From the NCBI GenBank assembly GCA_948144175.1, contig CANXME010002509.1, positions 62,001-126,000 of the forward strand: a stretch of 64,000 bases of DNA, in the 5' to 3' direction. The notes beneath the pieces were generated by a model. That model did not search any database. It saw nothing but the letters and a program-made list of their open reading frames with translations, and was not told the origin of the DNA. Positions within the stretch are counted from its first letter, which is position 1. Each line of letters begins with the position of its first letter. Of this stretch, positions 1 through 9,662 are shown one piece after another. The translations under genes and the position numbers were made by a program. This DNA comes from Closterium sp. NIES-65 (lineage: Eukaryota > Streptophyta > Zygnematophyceae > Desmidiales > Closteriaceae).

Positions 1-3000
1 GGTGAGTGGTGCAGCAGAGCAGGTGAGTGGTGCGGCAGAGCAGGTGAGTGGTGCAGCAGAGCAGGTGAGTGGTGCGGCAGAGCAGGTGAGTGGTGCAGCA
101 GAGCAGGTGAGTGGTGCGGCAGAGCAGGTGAGTGGTGCGGCAGAGCAGGTGAGTGGTGCAGCAGAGCAGGTGAGTGGTGCGGCAGAGCAGGTGAGTGGTG
201 CGGCAGAGCAGGTGAGTGGTGCGGCAGAGCAGGTGAGTGGTGCGGCAGAGCAGGTGAGTGGTGCGGCAGAGCAGGTGAGTGGTGCGGCAGAGCAGGTGAG
301 TGGTGCGGCAGAGCAGGTGAGTGGTGCGGCAGAGCAGGTGAGTGGTGCGGCAGAGCAGGTGAGTGGTGCGGCAGAGCAGGTGAGTGGTGCGGCAGAGCAG
401 GTGAGTGGTGCGGCAGAGCAGGTGAGTGGTGCGGCAGAGCAGGTGAGTGGTGCGGCAGAGCAGGTGAGTGGTGCGGCAGAGCAGGTGAGTGGTGCGGCAG
501 AGCAGGTGAGTGGTGCGGCAGAGCAGGTGAGTGGTGCAGCAGAGCAGGTGAGTGGTGCGGCAGAGCAGGTGAGTGGTGCGGCAGAGCAGGTGAGTGGTGC
601 GGCAGAGCAGGTGAGTGGTGCGGCAGAGCAGGTGAGTGGTGCGGCAGAGCAGGTGAGTGGTGCGGCAGAGCAGGTGAGTGGTGCGGCAGAGCAGGTGAGT
701 GGTGCGGCAGAGCAGGTGAGTGGTGCAGCAGAGCAGGTGAGTGGTGCAGCAGAGCAGGTGAGTGGTGCAGCAGAGCAGGTGAGTGGTGCGGCAGAGCAGG
801 TGAGTGGTGCAGCAGAGCAGGTGAGTGGTGCGGCAGAGCAGGTGAGTGGTGCGGCAGAGCAGGTGAGTGGTGCGGCAGAGCAGGTGAGTGGTGCGGCAGA
901 GCAGGTGAGTGGTGCGGCAGAGCAGGTGAGTGGTGCGGCAGAGCAGGTGAGTGGTGCGGCAGAGCAGGTGAGTGGTGCGGCAGAGCAGGTGAGTGGTGCG
1001 GCAGAGCAGGTGAGTGGTGCGGCAGAGCAGGTGAGTGGTGCGGCAGAGCAGGTGAGTGGTGCGGCAGAGCAGGTGAGTGGTGCGGCAGAGCAGGTGAGTG
1101 GTGCGGCAGAGCAGGTGAGTGGTGCGGCAGAGCAGGTGAGTGGTGCGGCAGAGCAGGTGAGTGGTGCGGCAGAGCAGGTGAGTGGTGCGGCAGAGCAGGT
1201 GAGTGGTGCAGCAGAGCAGGTGAGTGGTGCGGCAGAGCAGGTGAGTGGTGCGGCAGAGCAGGTGAGTGGTGCGGCAGAGCAGGTGAGTGGTGCGGCAGAG
1301 CAGGTGAGTGGTGCGGCAGAGCAGGTGAGTGGTGCGGCAGAGCAGGTGAGTGGTGCGGCAGAGCAGGTGAGTGGTGCGGCAGAGCAGGTGAGTGGTGCGG
1401 CAGAGCAGGTGAGTGGTGCGGCAGAGCAGGTGAGTGGTGCGGCAGAGCAGGGTGAGTGGTGCGGCAGAGCAGGTGAGTGGTGCGGCAGAGCAGGTGAGTG
1501 GTGCGGCAGAGCAGGTGAGTGGTGCAGCAGAGCAGGTGAGTGGGTGCAGCAGAGCAGGTGAGTGGTGCGCGCCAGAGCAGGTGAGTGGTGCAGGCAGAGC
1601 AGGTGAGTGGTGCGGCAGAGCAGGTGAGTGGTGCGGCAGAGCAGGTGAGTGATGCACCAGAGCAGGTGAGTGGTGCAGCAGAGCAGGTGAGTGGTGCGGC
1701 AGAGCAGGTGAGTGGTGCAGGCAGAGCAGGTGAGGTGGTGCGGCAGAGCAGGTGAGTGGGCGGCAGAGCAGGTGAGTGGTGCAGCAGAGCAGGTGAGTGG
1801 TGCGGCAGAGCAGGTGAGTGGTGCAGCAGAGCAGGTAGTGTTGCAGCAGAGCAGGTGAGTGGTGCGGCAGAGCAGGTGAGTGGTGCGGCAGAGCAGGTGA
1901 GTGGTGCAGGCAGAGCAGGTGAGTGGTGCGGCAGAGCAGGTGAGTGGTGCAGCAGAGCAGGTGAGTGGTGCGGCAGAGCAGGTGAGTGGTGCGGCAGAGC
2001 AGGTGAGTGGTGCAGCAGAGCAGGTGAGTGGTGCGGCAGAGCAGGTGAGTGGTGCGGCAGAGCAGGTGAGTGGTGCGGCAGAGCAGGTGAGTGGTGCAGC
2101 AGAGCAGGTGAGTGGTGCAGCAGAGCAGGTGAGTGGTGCAGCAGAGCAGGTGAGTGGTGCGGCAGAGTAGGTGAGTGGTGCGGCAGAGCAGGTGAGTGGT
2201 GCGGCAGAGCAGGTGAGTGGTGCGGCAGAGCAGGTGAGTGGTGCGGCAGAGCAGGTGAGTGGTGCAGCAGAGCAGGTGAGTGGTGCAGCAGAGCAGGTGA
2301 GTGGTGCGGCAGAGCAGGTGAGTGGTGCAGCAGAGCAGGTGAGTGGTGCGGCAGAGCAGGTGAGTGGTGCAGCAGAGCAGGTGAGTGGTGCAGCAGAGCA
2401 GGTGAGTGGTGCAGCAGAGCAGGTGAGTGGTGCAGCAGAGCAGGTGAGTGGTGCAGCAGAGCAGGTGAGTGGTGCAGCAGAGCAGGTGAGTGGTGCAGCA
2501 GAGCAGGTGAGTGGTGCGGCAGAGCAGGTGAGTGGTGCAGCAGAGCAGGTGAGTGGTGCAGCAGAGCAGGTGAGTGGTGCAGCAGAGCAGGTGAGTGGTG
2601 TAGCAGAGCAGGTGAGTGGTGCGGCAGAGCAGGTGAGTGGTGCGGCAGAGCAGGTGAGTGGTGCAGCAGAGCAGGTGAGTGGTGCAGCAGAGCAGGTGAG
2701 TGGTGCAGCAGAGCAGGTGAGTGGTGCAGCAGAGCAGGTGAGTGGTGCAGCAGAGCAGGTGAGTGGTGCAGCAGAGCAGGTGAGTGGTGCGGCAGAGCAG
2801 GTGAGTGGTGCAGCAGAGCAGGTGAGTGGTGCAGCAGAGCAGGTGAGTGTGCAGCAGAGCAGGTGAGTGGTGCGGCAGAGCAGGTGAGTGTGCAGCAGAG
2901 CAGGTGAGTGGTGCAGCAGAGCAGGTGAGTGGTGCGGCAGAGCAGGTGAGTGGTGCGGCAGAGCAGGTGAGTGGTGCGGCAGAGCAGGTGAGTGGTGCGG

Positions 3001-4305
3001 CAGAGCAGGTGAGTGGTGCGGACAGAGCAGGTGAGTGGTGCGGCAGAGCAGGTGAGTGGTGCAGGCAGAGCAGGTGAGTGGTGCAGCAGAGCAGGTGAGT
3101 GGTGCAGCAGAGCAGGTGAGTGGTGCGGCAGAGCAGGTGAGTGGTGCAGCAGAGCAGGTGAGTGGTGCAGCAGAGCAGGTGAGTGGTGCGGCAGAGCAGG
3201 TGAGTGGTGCGGCAGAGCGGGTGAGTGGTGCGGCCGAGCGGGTGAGTGGTGCGGCAGAGCGGGTGAGTGGTGCGGCAGAGCGGGTGAGTGGTGCGGCAGA
3301 GCGGGTGAGTGGTGCGGCAGAGCGGGTGAGTGGTGCGGCAGAGCGGGTGAGTGGTGCGGCAGAGCGGGTGAGTGGTGCGGCAGAGCGGGTGAGTGGTGCG
3401 GCAGAGCGGGTGAGTGGTGCGGCAGAGCGGGTGAGTGGTGCGGCAAGAGCGGGTGAGTGGTGCGGCAGAGCGGGTGAGTGGTGCGGCAGAGCGGGTGAGT
3501 GGTGCGGCAGAGCGGGTGAGTGGTGCGGCAGAGCGGGTGAGTGGTGCGGCAGAGCGGGTGAGTGGTGCGGCAGAGCGGGTGAGTGGTGCGGCAGAGCGGG
3601 TGAGTGGTGCGGCAGAGCGGGTGATTGGTGCGGCAGAGCGGGTGAGTGGTGCGGCAGAGCGGGGTGAGTGGTGCGGCAGAGCGGGTGAGTGGTGCGGCAG
3701 AGCGGGTGAGTGGTGCGGGCAGAGCGGGTGAGTGGTGCGGCAGAGCGGGTGAGTGGTGCGGCAGAGCGGGTGAGTGGTGCGGCAGAGCGGTGAGTGGTGC
3801 GGCAGAGCGGGTGAGTGGGTGCGGCAGAGCGGGTGAGTGGTGCGGCAGAGCGGGTGAGTGGTGCGGCAGAGCGGGTGAGTGGTGCGGCAGAGCGGGTGAG
3901 TGGTGCGGCAGAGCGGGTGAGTGGTGCGGCAGAGCGGGGGCAGAGCAGGTGAGTGGTGCGGCAGAGCAGGTGAGTGGTGCGGCAGAGCAGGTGAGTGGTG
4001 CGGCAGAGCAGGTGAGTGGTGCAGCAGAGCAGGTGAGTGGTGCAGCAGAGCAGGTGAGTGGTGCGGCAGAGCAGGTGAGTGGTGCGGCAGAGCAGGTGAG
4101 TGGTGCAGCAGAGCAGGTGAGTGGTGCAGCAGAGCAGGTGAGTGGTGCAGCAGAGCAGGTGAGTGGTGCGGCAGAGCAGGTGAGTGGTGCAGCAGAGCAG
4201 GTGAGTGGTGCAGCAGAGCAGGTGAGTGGTGCGGCAGAGCAGGTGAGTGGTGCGGCAGAGCAGGTGAGTGGTGCGGCAGAGCAGGTGAGTGGTGCAGCAG
4301 AGCAG
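1..4305 (+). repeat. 21-bp tandem array A1 (left end outside window)
   Basis: About 205 tandem copies of a 21-bp unit with core GAGCAGGTGAGTGGTGC, completed by four bases GGCA or AGCA. Each unit contains CAGGTGAGT, a perfect 5' splice-site consensus. On + one frame reads the heptad SGAAEQV, a second reads EWCGRAG or EWCSRAG, and the third hits TGA in every unit; all three - frames are open. Units from about 200 to 1400 are almost uniform (GCG at the variable site). Units at 1440-1900, 2850-3080 and 3640-3960 carry single-base indels that shift frame. The array ends at GAGCAG before GGCACGGGG, the same right border as A2 and A3. I do not regard the open frames as genes. Confidence 0.97.
3213..3938 (+). 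repeat. Variant block inside A1 with GAGCGG units
   Basis: About 34 consecutive units have GAGCGG in place of GAGCAG, so the donor-like motif becomes CGGGTGAGT. The block starts and stops sharply and I noticed it in no other array, which suggests one local expansion from a mutated unit. Confidence 0.9.
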
Positions 4306-5093
4306 GGCACGGGGTGTGTGGGTGCTGGACTCGCTGCTGATAGCCTGGTGCTGGTGGTGGGGCGTGACGCCAGTAGCCCTGCTGTAGAGCACATGGGTGA
4401 GGTGACAGGGCATGGGGCGTGCCAGTGTGGTGGTCGAGGTGTGCCAGTAAAGAAAAATCTCCTACACCAACGAAGCAACACAACGAAGGTGTAGACGACA
4501 AGCACGTCCGGAAAAAACCAGTCAAGATGGCTGAGGCTTACAACAAGAAGGGATGCGACGACGAGTATGATATGAAAGAAGAATGCCCCAGAGCAGTAAG
4601 AAAACACCTTTAGATAAGATTTGAATGGAAATGGAGCCTTGAGAGGTGGATAAAACAAAAGGACCAGGCGGGCATTGAACCCCGCTGATCATCTATGATT
4701 GGAGGTTTGTGCTCAGGTCCTGAAAGAAAATCGTTTTTATTGCATGTATAGTTGGTTGTGCAAATCAGCCATTGAGCGTTTCTCTCGTTTGATCAGTAGC
4801 CACGGCCATACAATCGCACATGGGTCGCGGAAAGCGCGAGGCGGAGGGCAATCGGAGCGGTAATGGAGGTCGGGGGAAATCGAAGCGGCACAAGTCGCGA
4901 TACCTGAACGCTGTGAGCCTTTAAACTTATGTCGCGACGCATTAGTCAACATAAACCGCCGGCAGGCGTGTACCAATGTTTTTCTTGGCTGACAGACGAA
5001 TAACGACGATAATCAGCGACAATTCTGCAGGCGCGTTCAGTCGCGTTTCGGTCGCGAGTCGCGGCAGCATCCGTTGCGCGTCGCCGCTGCTAT
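4306..5093. repeat. Duplicated array flank F, copy 1
   Basis: This 788-bp segment directly follows A1 and is nearly identical to 22498-23285, which follows A2. The main divergence is around 4721-4775. Its first 110 bases include GCTGGTGGTGGGGCGTGACG and then CCTGCTGTAGAGCA, a diverged copy of the exon that seeds A3 (24946-25023). It also contains the empty target site (GATAGCCTGGTGCTGG, 4339-4354) used by the large transposon. Short open frames inside it, such as a 34-codon basic one starting at 4820, have no other support. Confidence 0.85.
4661..4720 (-). pseudogene. tRNA-like relic, copy 1
   Basis: On the - strand this starts GGACC and ends GGTCC, which can pair as an acceptor stem. It has GGTTCAATGCC, a good match to the tRNA B-box/T-loop consensus, inside a GC-rich stem. 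At about 60 nt it is too short for a tRNA: the D arm is missing or collapsed and no clean anticodon arm forms. It is best read as a degraded tRNA or SINE-like relic. The sister copy at 22851-22911 keeps a 7-bp acceptor stem. Confidence 0.25.
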
Positions 5094-6574
5094 GATCTTG
5101 GCGGCGTCGCCGCTGTGATCTCCGCGGCGGCGTGCGCTCACCAGCCCGATCCGCCCCACTTCCCGCCCTTCCTCTTCAACCCCTTCCCCCCCCTTTCCTT
5201 TCGTGCCCTCTCCTCCCGCTCGCGCACACACCTCCGTCTTCCCTCCCCCCTTCTCTTCTCCTCCTCCCATCGTGTGCTCCCACGGCGCCGCCTCTCCCCT
5301 CTGGTCCTCAGATCGCCTTGATCACTTAGGTTTACACAGAGCAGATTTTTCCGCTGTCGCCTCTCCCCTCTGGTCCTGATATCGCTTTGAGCACTTGGTC
5401 TTACACAGAGCGGATTTTCCCGCCGTCGCCTCTCTCCTCTGGTCCTCACCCGTCCGGCCCGTGTCGCCCGCTGTCCCCCTTCCCCTCCCCCCACCCCTGC
5501 TGTCCCCCTTCCCCTCCCCCCACCCCCGCCGTCTCTCTTCCCTCCCACATCCCGGCCCACGAATCTCCGTTGCCATGCAACCAAAACCCGAAACTCTTGG
5601 TTGTTGCTCGCTCTCTCCCATGCACCCAAAACCCGAAACCCTTTGTTGTTGCTCGCTCTCTCCCATGCACCCAAAACCCCAACCTCGATCTCCTCTTTCG
5701 AAGTGGCGGCGGGCAGCAGCAGGCAGGGAGCGAGAGTGCAGGTGAAGGATCGATTGTTTCTTCCTTTGCTCCTTCACCCTAAATCCTATGATCCAGAATG
5801 GGGAGAAGGCGGCGCCCAGAATGTATGGCAGCAAGGGGGCTGGCAGGGGGAGGGATTGGAGGTGGTTTGCAACCGTTTCTTACTTCTGCTCCCCCCCCTT
5901 CTGCTCCTCTCCTCCTCTCCCTTCTGTGCCCCCACCTGCTGTTCCTCCTCACCCTTCTCCCCTCCCTCATTTCTCCTCCTCCCCCTTCTCCTCCTCCCCA
6001 TTCTTCTCCTCCCCCCTCTGCTCCTCCGTCTTCTGCTCCTCCCCCCTCTGCTCCTTCTGCTCCGCCCCTCCCCCTCGTGCCCCTCCCCCTTCTGCTCCTC
6101 CCTCTCGTGCGCCTCAGAGTGGAGGGGGAGCGGGCCCCATCGCGAATGGCAACAGGGGGTGGCTGGTGTGGAGTGTGACCAGCAGGGAGAGAGAGTGCGG
6201 GCTTGTTGTTGTTGGAGTCGAAACAAAGTAAATTGTTCCTTTGATCCTCCTCCTTCCCTCTTCGGCGCCTCCCTCTCGTGCGCCTCAGAGTGGAGGGGGA
6301 GCGGGCCCTATCGCGAATGGCAGCAGGGGGTGGCTGGTGTCGAGTGTGACCGGCAGGGAGAGAGAGTGCGGGCGGGAGATTGTGAACGTGCTCGATGAGG
6401 TGAGGCACGAGCACACAGTGAGGGAGAGGAGGGGTGGGGGGGGTGGTAAGAGGTGATCAGGAGATCAGCTTGTGAGGTGACATGCACAGGGGATCAGCTT
6501 GATGAGGTGAGGTGGCAAGGAGGTGAGTGGAGCGCACAGGCAAACGATAGAACCTGGAGGGTAGGTAGATAGAT
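5094..6574. other. Pyrimidine-rich intergenic stretch with local direct repeats
   Basis: No convincing gene is seen. The sequence is strongly C/T-biased on + and built from short duplications: a roughly 65-bp unit in three copies (about 5270-5460, around CTCTCCCCTCTGGTCCT); a roughly 55-bp unit with ACCAAAACCCGAAAC in two to three copies (5578-5690); and a roughly 110-bp unit at 6107-6215 and 6269-6378. The open frames on both strands are proline/serine or glycine/arginine products of the composition. Confidence 0.6.
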
Positions 6575-7070
6575 GACTGGGCAAGCACTGGGGAAAGTGG
6601 TTGTGGAGGGCCTATCTGACTGAGCTGTTTTTGCTTTTCTTCCTTCCATCTCCCCTGCTTGCCCCACACGCCGTTGTGCGGCGGCAAGCTGGTGCCCGTG
6701 AAGGCCCGGGCTGAGGGGGAGGCAAGCACTGGGGAAGGTGGCTGGGGAGGGCTTATCTGACTGAGCTGATGTTGCTTTCTCCTCTGTTCGCCCCACACAC
6801 AGTGGTGTGACAAGCTGGAGGCAGCAAGGCGCAGAGGAACGGGTAGGGTGAGGCAAGCACTGGGGAAGGTGGCTGGGGAGGGCTTTTCTAACTGAGCTGA
6901 TGTTGTTCCTACTCCTTCCATCTCCACTGCTTGCCCCACACACCGTTGAGCGACAATCTGGTGCCCATGAAGGTGCGGGCTGAGGGGGAGGCAAGCACTG
7001 GGGAAGGTGGCTGGGGAGGGCTTATCTGACTGAGATGATGTTGCTTTATCCCTGTTTGCCCCACACACAG
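6575..7070 (+). repeat. Tandem duplicated intron-exon border upstream of THUMPD1-like exon
   Basis: The phrase GCAAGCACTGGGGAA and the GGCTGGGGAGGGCTTATCTG block recur about every 135-140 bp (near 6580, 6725, 6853 and 6990). They alternate with copies of the acceptor region GCCCCACACACAG and the first codons of the exon at 7071. Older copies carry indels and lack a usable frame; only the last, at 7071, is intact. Confidence 0.7.
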
Positions 7071-8943
7071 TGGTGTGACAAGCTGGAGGCTGGCAAGGCG
7101 CAGGGGGAGGGGGAGGGGGAGGCACGGACTGGGGAAGGTGCATCTGCAGGGAAGGCGAAGGGGGGTTCGTCCATCGATGCGCTGCTGGCGAATGAAGTGG
7201 CAGCACTCAAGAAACAGGTGCGTGCGTGTGGAGAGGGGGTTGAGGAAACAGGTGTGTGTGTTTTGCAGCGGCTCACAGGTGCGTGGGATGGGTAGGTGGG
7301 TGCCTTTTCCCTCCTTTCCCCTTGTTGTTCCTTCACCCTCCCCTTATCTCCCTCCCACTCCCTCCCCTCGTATCCCTCCCTCTCCCTGTGTCCCCCAGGC
7401 TCGATTGCAATCGTGACCTCAGGCTACCAGGTGCCCCTGTTTTGAGACGTCTCAGGCTACCAGGTGCCCCTGTTTTGAGACGTCTCAGGCTACCAGGTGC
7501 CCCTGTTTTGAGACGTCTCAGGCTACCAGGTGCCCCTGTTTTGAGACGTCTCAGGCTACCAGGTGCCCCTGTTTTGAGACGTCTCAGGCTACCAGGTGCC
7601 CCTGTTTTGTTCCCCTTGTGCATCCTCGCCTCCTTGTTCCCTCCTTTCTCTTCTCCCTCCCTTCCTTGTGCATGGCCCTCAGCCTCGGTTCATGAGTGTG
7701 TAGTCTGGGTGCAAGGCGCTGCTGTTCGCATAAATGCCCAGCACAAACACCCATCACTTCCCTCTCTCGCAATCCTCTTTTCCCTCCCTCTTCCTCCCCT
7801 TGCCCCTCGTCTTGTCCCTCCCCTTGTCCTCAACGCTCTCACCTGGTGACTTTTGAGTCGACTCAAAAGTCACCTGACTGAACGCTCTCACCTGGTCTCA
7901 CTTCGGGGTGTGGAGTCTCGCTGGCTGCAAGGCGCTGCTGTTTGGACTCTTGCTGGCTGCAAGGCGCCGCTGTTTGCGAGAATGCTAAGTGGAAACCCTT
8001 ATCGCTCCTCCTCTCTCTCCCATCGTCTTTCTCCCTCCCCTTGCCCCTACCGTTTGCCCTCCCCTCGCCCCTCCTGTTCGCCCGCCCCTTGACATCCCTC
8101 AGCCTCGGTTTGTGAGTGTGGAGTCTGGGTGCAAGGCACTGCTGTTTGAGAAAAAACGTTTTTTTTTTTTTCCTTTGTCCCTCGTCTTGTCCCTCCCCTT
8201 CCCTCTCAGCCTCGGTTTGTGAGTGTGGAGTCTAGGTGCAAGGCGCCGCTGTTTCTGAGGATCCATCATCACCCCTCCCTCTCCCTCTCACTCCCCTTTC
8301 TCTGCTCGTCTTTCTCCCTCCCCTTGCCCCTGCTGTTCGCCCTCCCCTCGACATCCCACAGCCTTGGTTTGCGAGTGTGGACTCTGGGTGCAAGGCGCTG
8401 CTGTTCGTGAGAATGCTCAGTGCAATTTCCAATCACGTCTCCTCTCCCTCCGCTCGTCTTTCTCCCTCCACTCGTCTTTCTCCCTCCCCTTGCCCCTACC
8501 ATTCGCCCGCCCCTTGACGTCCCTCAGCCTCGGTTCGTGAGTGTGGAGTCTGGGTGCAAGGCACTGCTGTTCGTGAGGATTAGAGAGGATGCCAGGAAGG
8601 GGGGGAAGGGAGAGAAGGGAGGAAAGCAGTTGGAGGAGGGAGAGGAGAAGGAGGAGGAGGGTGAGAAGGAGGAGGTGGGGAAGACGGAGGAAGGGGAAAA
8701 GGAGGAGGAGAAGGGTGAAGGAGACAAGGAGGGGAAGGAGGGGGATAAGGCCGGGGAAAAGGAGCAGGAGAAAGAGCAGGAGGAAGAGGTTACAGGAGGA
8801 GGAGAGAAGGAACCGGAGAAGGAGGGACAGGGAGGGGAGGGGGAGAAAGGGGAGGCAGGGGGAGAGCAGGGAAGGGTGTCGCCGTGTGAGTTGGCAGAGG
8901 CGGTGCTGCGGCATGCCAAGGCCACCCAGCAGTCAGCCACTCG
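7071..8943 (+). CDS. THUMPD1: THUMPD1/TAN1-like protein, partial (two exons)
   Basis: Two exons read cleanly. Exon 7071-7217 (49 codons, acceptor CACACACAG, donor CAG|GTGCGTG) ends with IDALLANEVAALKKQ. Exon 8528-8943 (acceptor CCCTCAG, donor CG|GTGGGTG, phase 2) starts PRFVSVESGCKALLFVRI and ends SPCELAEAVLRHAKATQQ plus SATR. Joined in phase 0 this follows the order in THUMPD1/TAN1, where an acidic helix precedes the segment RFQSVESGANNVVFIRT and then a helix just before the THUMP core. Family members are adaptors that deliver tRNA to the NAT10/Kre33 acetyltransferase for ac4C formation. A low-complexity Glu/Lys/Gly insertion of roughly 100 residues separates the two conserved parts of the second exon. 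I found neither the first exon nor the THUMP-domain exons, so the gene is partial or broken by the repeats that follow. Identification is from remembered family sequence, not a search. Confidence 0.55.
7418..7612 (+). repeat. 33-bp perfect tandem repeat, six copies
   Basis: The unit begins CAGGCTACCAGGTGCCCC and ends in TTTTGAGACGTCT. Each junction forms the palindrome TGAGACGTCTCA. The copies appear identical, so the expansion is recent. It lies in the intron between the two THUMPD1-like exons. Confidence 0.95.
7683..8416 (+). pseudogene. Decayed tandem copies of the THUMPD1-like exon start
   Basis: The exon start at 8528 is preceded by at least four degraded copies, at 7683-7738, 8103-8157, 8210-8260 and 8361-8416. 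Two shorter scraps of the same phrase (GCTGGCTGCAAGGCG) lie within 7908-7990. The first copy has an in-frame TAG. The others diverge after the LLF codons. Several keep the CAG acceptor, so they could act as decoy acceptors. All lie in the intron of the gene at 7071-8943. Confidence 0.8.
7845..7874. repeat. 30-bp perfect palindrome between 16-bp direct repeats
   Basis: The arms are 15 bp each and meet at GAGTCGACTC. The direct repeat AACGCTCTCACCTGGT lies on both sides (starting 7832 and 7881), partly overlapping the palindrome. There is no coding frame. Confidence 0.9.
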
Positions 8944-9662
8944 GTGGGTGTGGGGTAGTGGGTGTGGGGCAGTGGGTGTGGGGCAGTGGGTGTGGGGCTT
9001 AGTTGGTACTTTACGTTTTTTTGGGTCACGTAAACGTAAACTTACGCTTGAGTTTACCTTTACGTTTTCTTACGCGTAATTTTACGTAAAGTCGCACGGG
9101 CAGGGCAAAAAAAGTTTTTTTGCCCGCGAAACGAAAAAATCTGACTGATATGAGGTGGGAGAGGCTGCTACATGTTTGTGTAGATTTGGGGCATCTGTAA
9201 GTTGATGTAATAATGTGCTAACATGCTTGGGCGTAGAAGAACCAAGCTAGTGATAGATTAGGTGCTTCCCATGCAGCCACTTAGTCCGATGATTTCTTAT
9301 ATTTCCGGGCAGTTAGAACTGTTTCTAGCTGACCGTAAACGTAAAGCCATTTTTAGCCCACGTAAGTAAACGTAAGTTTACTACGTAAAGTCACGTAAAC
9401 GTAAACCACCGTAAACGTACAATACCAACTAAGGTGTGGGGCAGTGGGTGTGGGGCAGTGGGTGTGGGGCAGTGGGTGTGGGGCAGTGGGTGTGGGGCAG
9501 TGGGTGTGGGGCAGTGGGTGTGAGGCAGTGGGTGTGGGGCAGTGGGTGTGGGGCAGTGGGTGTGGGGCAGTGGGAGTGAGGCAGTGGGTGTGGGGCAGTG
9601 GGTGTGGGGCAGTGGGTGTGGGGCAGTGGGTGTGGGGCAGTGGGTGTGGGGCAGTGGGTGTG
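8944..9662 (+). repeat. 14-bp GT-rich minisatellite split by a MITE
   Basis: The unit is GTGGGTGTGGGGCA. Four copies lie left of the MITE (8944-8998) and about sixteen right of it (9433-9662). The array begins at the donor of the second THUMPD1-like exon (CG|GTGGGTG), another case of a repeat growing from a splice donor. Confidence 0.92.
8999..9432. mobile_element. 434-bp MITE-like element nested in the 14-bp repeat
   Basis: The left end is TTAGTTGGTACTTTACGTTT. The right end, read on -, is TTAGTTGGTATTGTACGTTT, an 18/20 match, so terminal inverted repeats are clear. Both ends continue into many CGTAAA and TTTACG motifs, typical of subterminal repeats. It has no open frame of note, lies in otherwise pure minisatellite, and differs sharply in base composition. 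I cannot fix a target-site duplication because the target is itself repetitive. It is probably non-autonomous; the superfamily is unknown. Confidence 0.85.

Noticed and set aside
1..1561. SGAAEQV heptad as a coiled-coil or structural protein
   Set aside because: The heptad has no consistent a/d hydrophobic pattern, and the frame is broken by scattered indels. At A3 the same sequence begins precisely at an intron donor.
1..4305. CRISPR array
   Set aside because: There are no unique spacers: the units are contiguous 21-bp tandem copies in a eukaryotic context.
4820..4924. 34-codon basic frame (MGRGKREAEG start) repeated at 23011
   Set aside because: Conserved only because the whole flank F is duplicated; too short and without splice, promoter or family support.
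5138..6414. Overlapping Pro/Ser- or Gly/Arg-rich open frames in 5.1-6.4 kb
   Set aside because: They are products of pyrimidine/purine strand bias and local duplications, are mutually overlapping on both strands, and have no recognisable motif.
9001..9430. Telomere-like repeat (CGTAAACGTAAA)
   Set aside because: The words are few, occur in both orientations and lie at the ends of a TIR-bounded element; they do not form a telomeric array.
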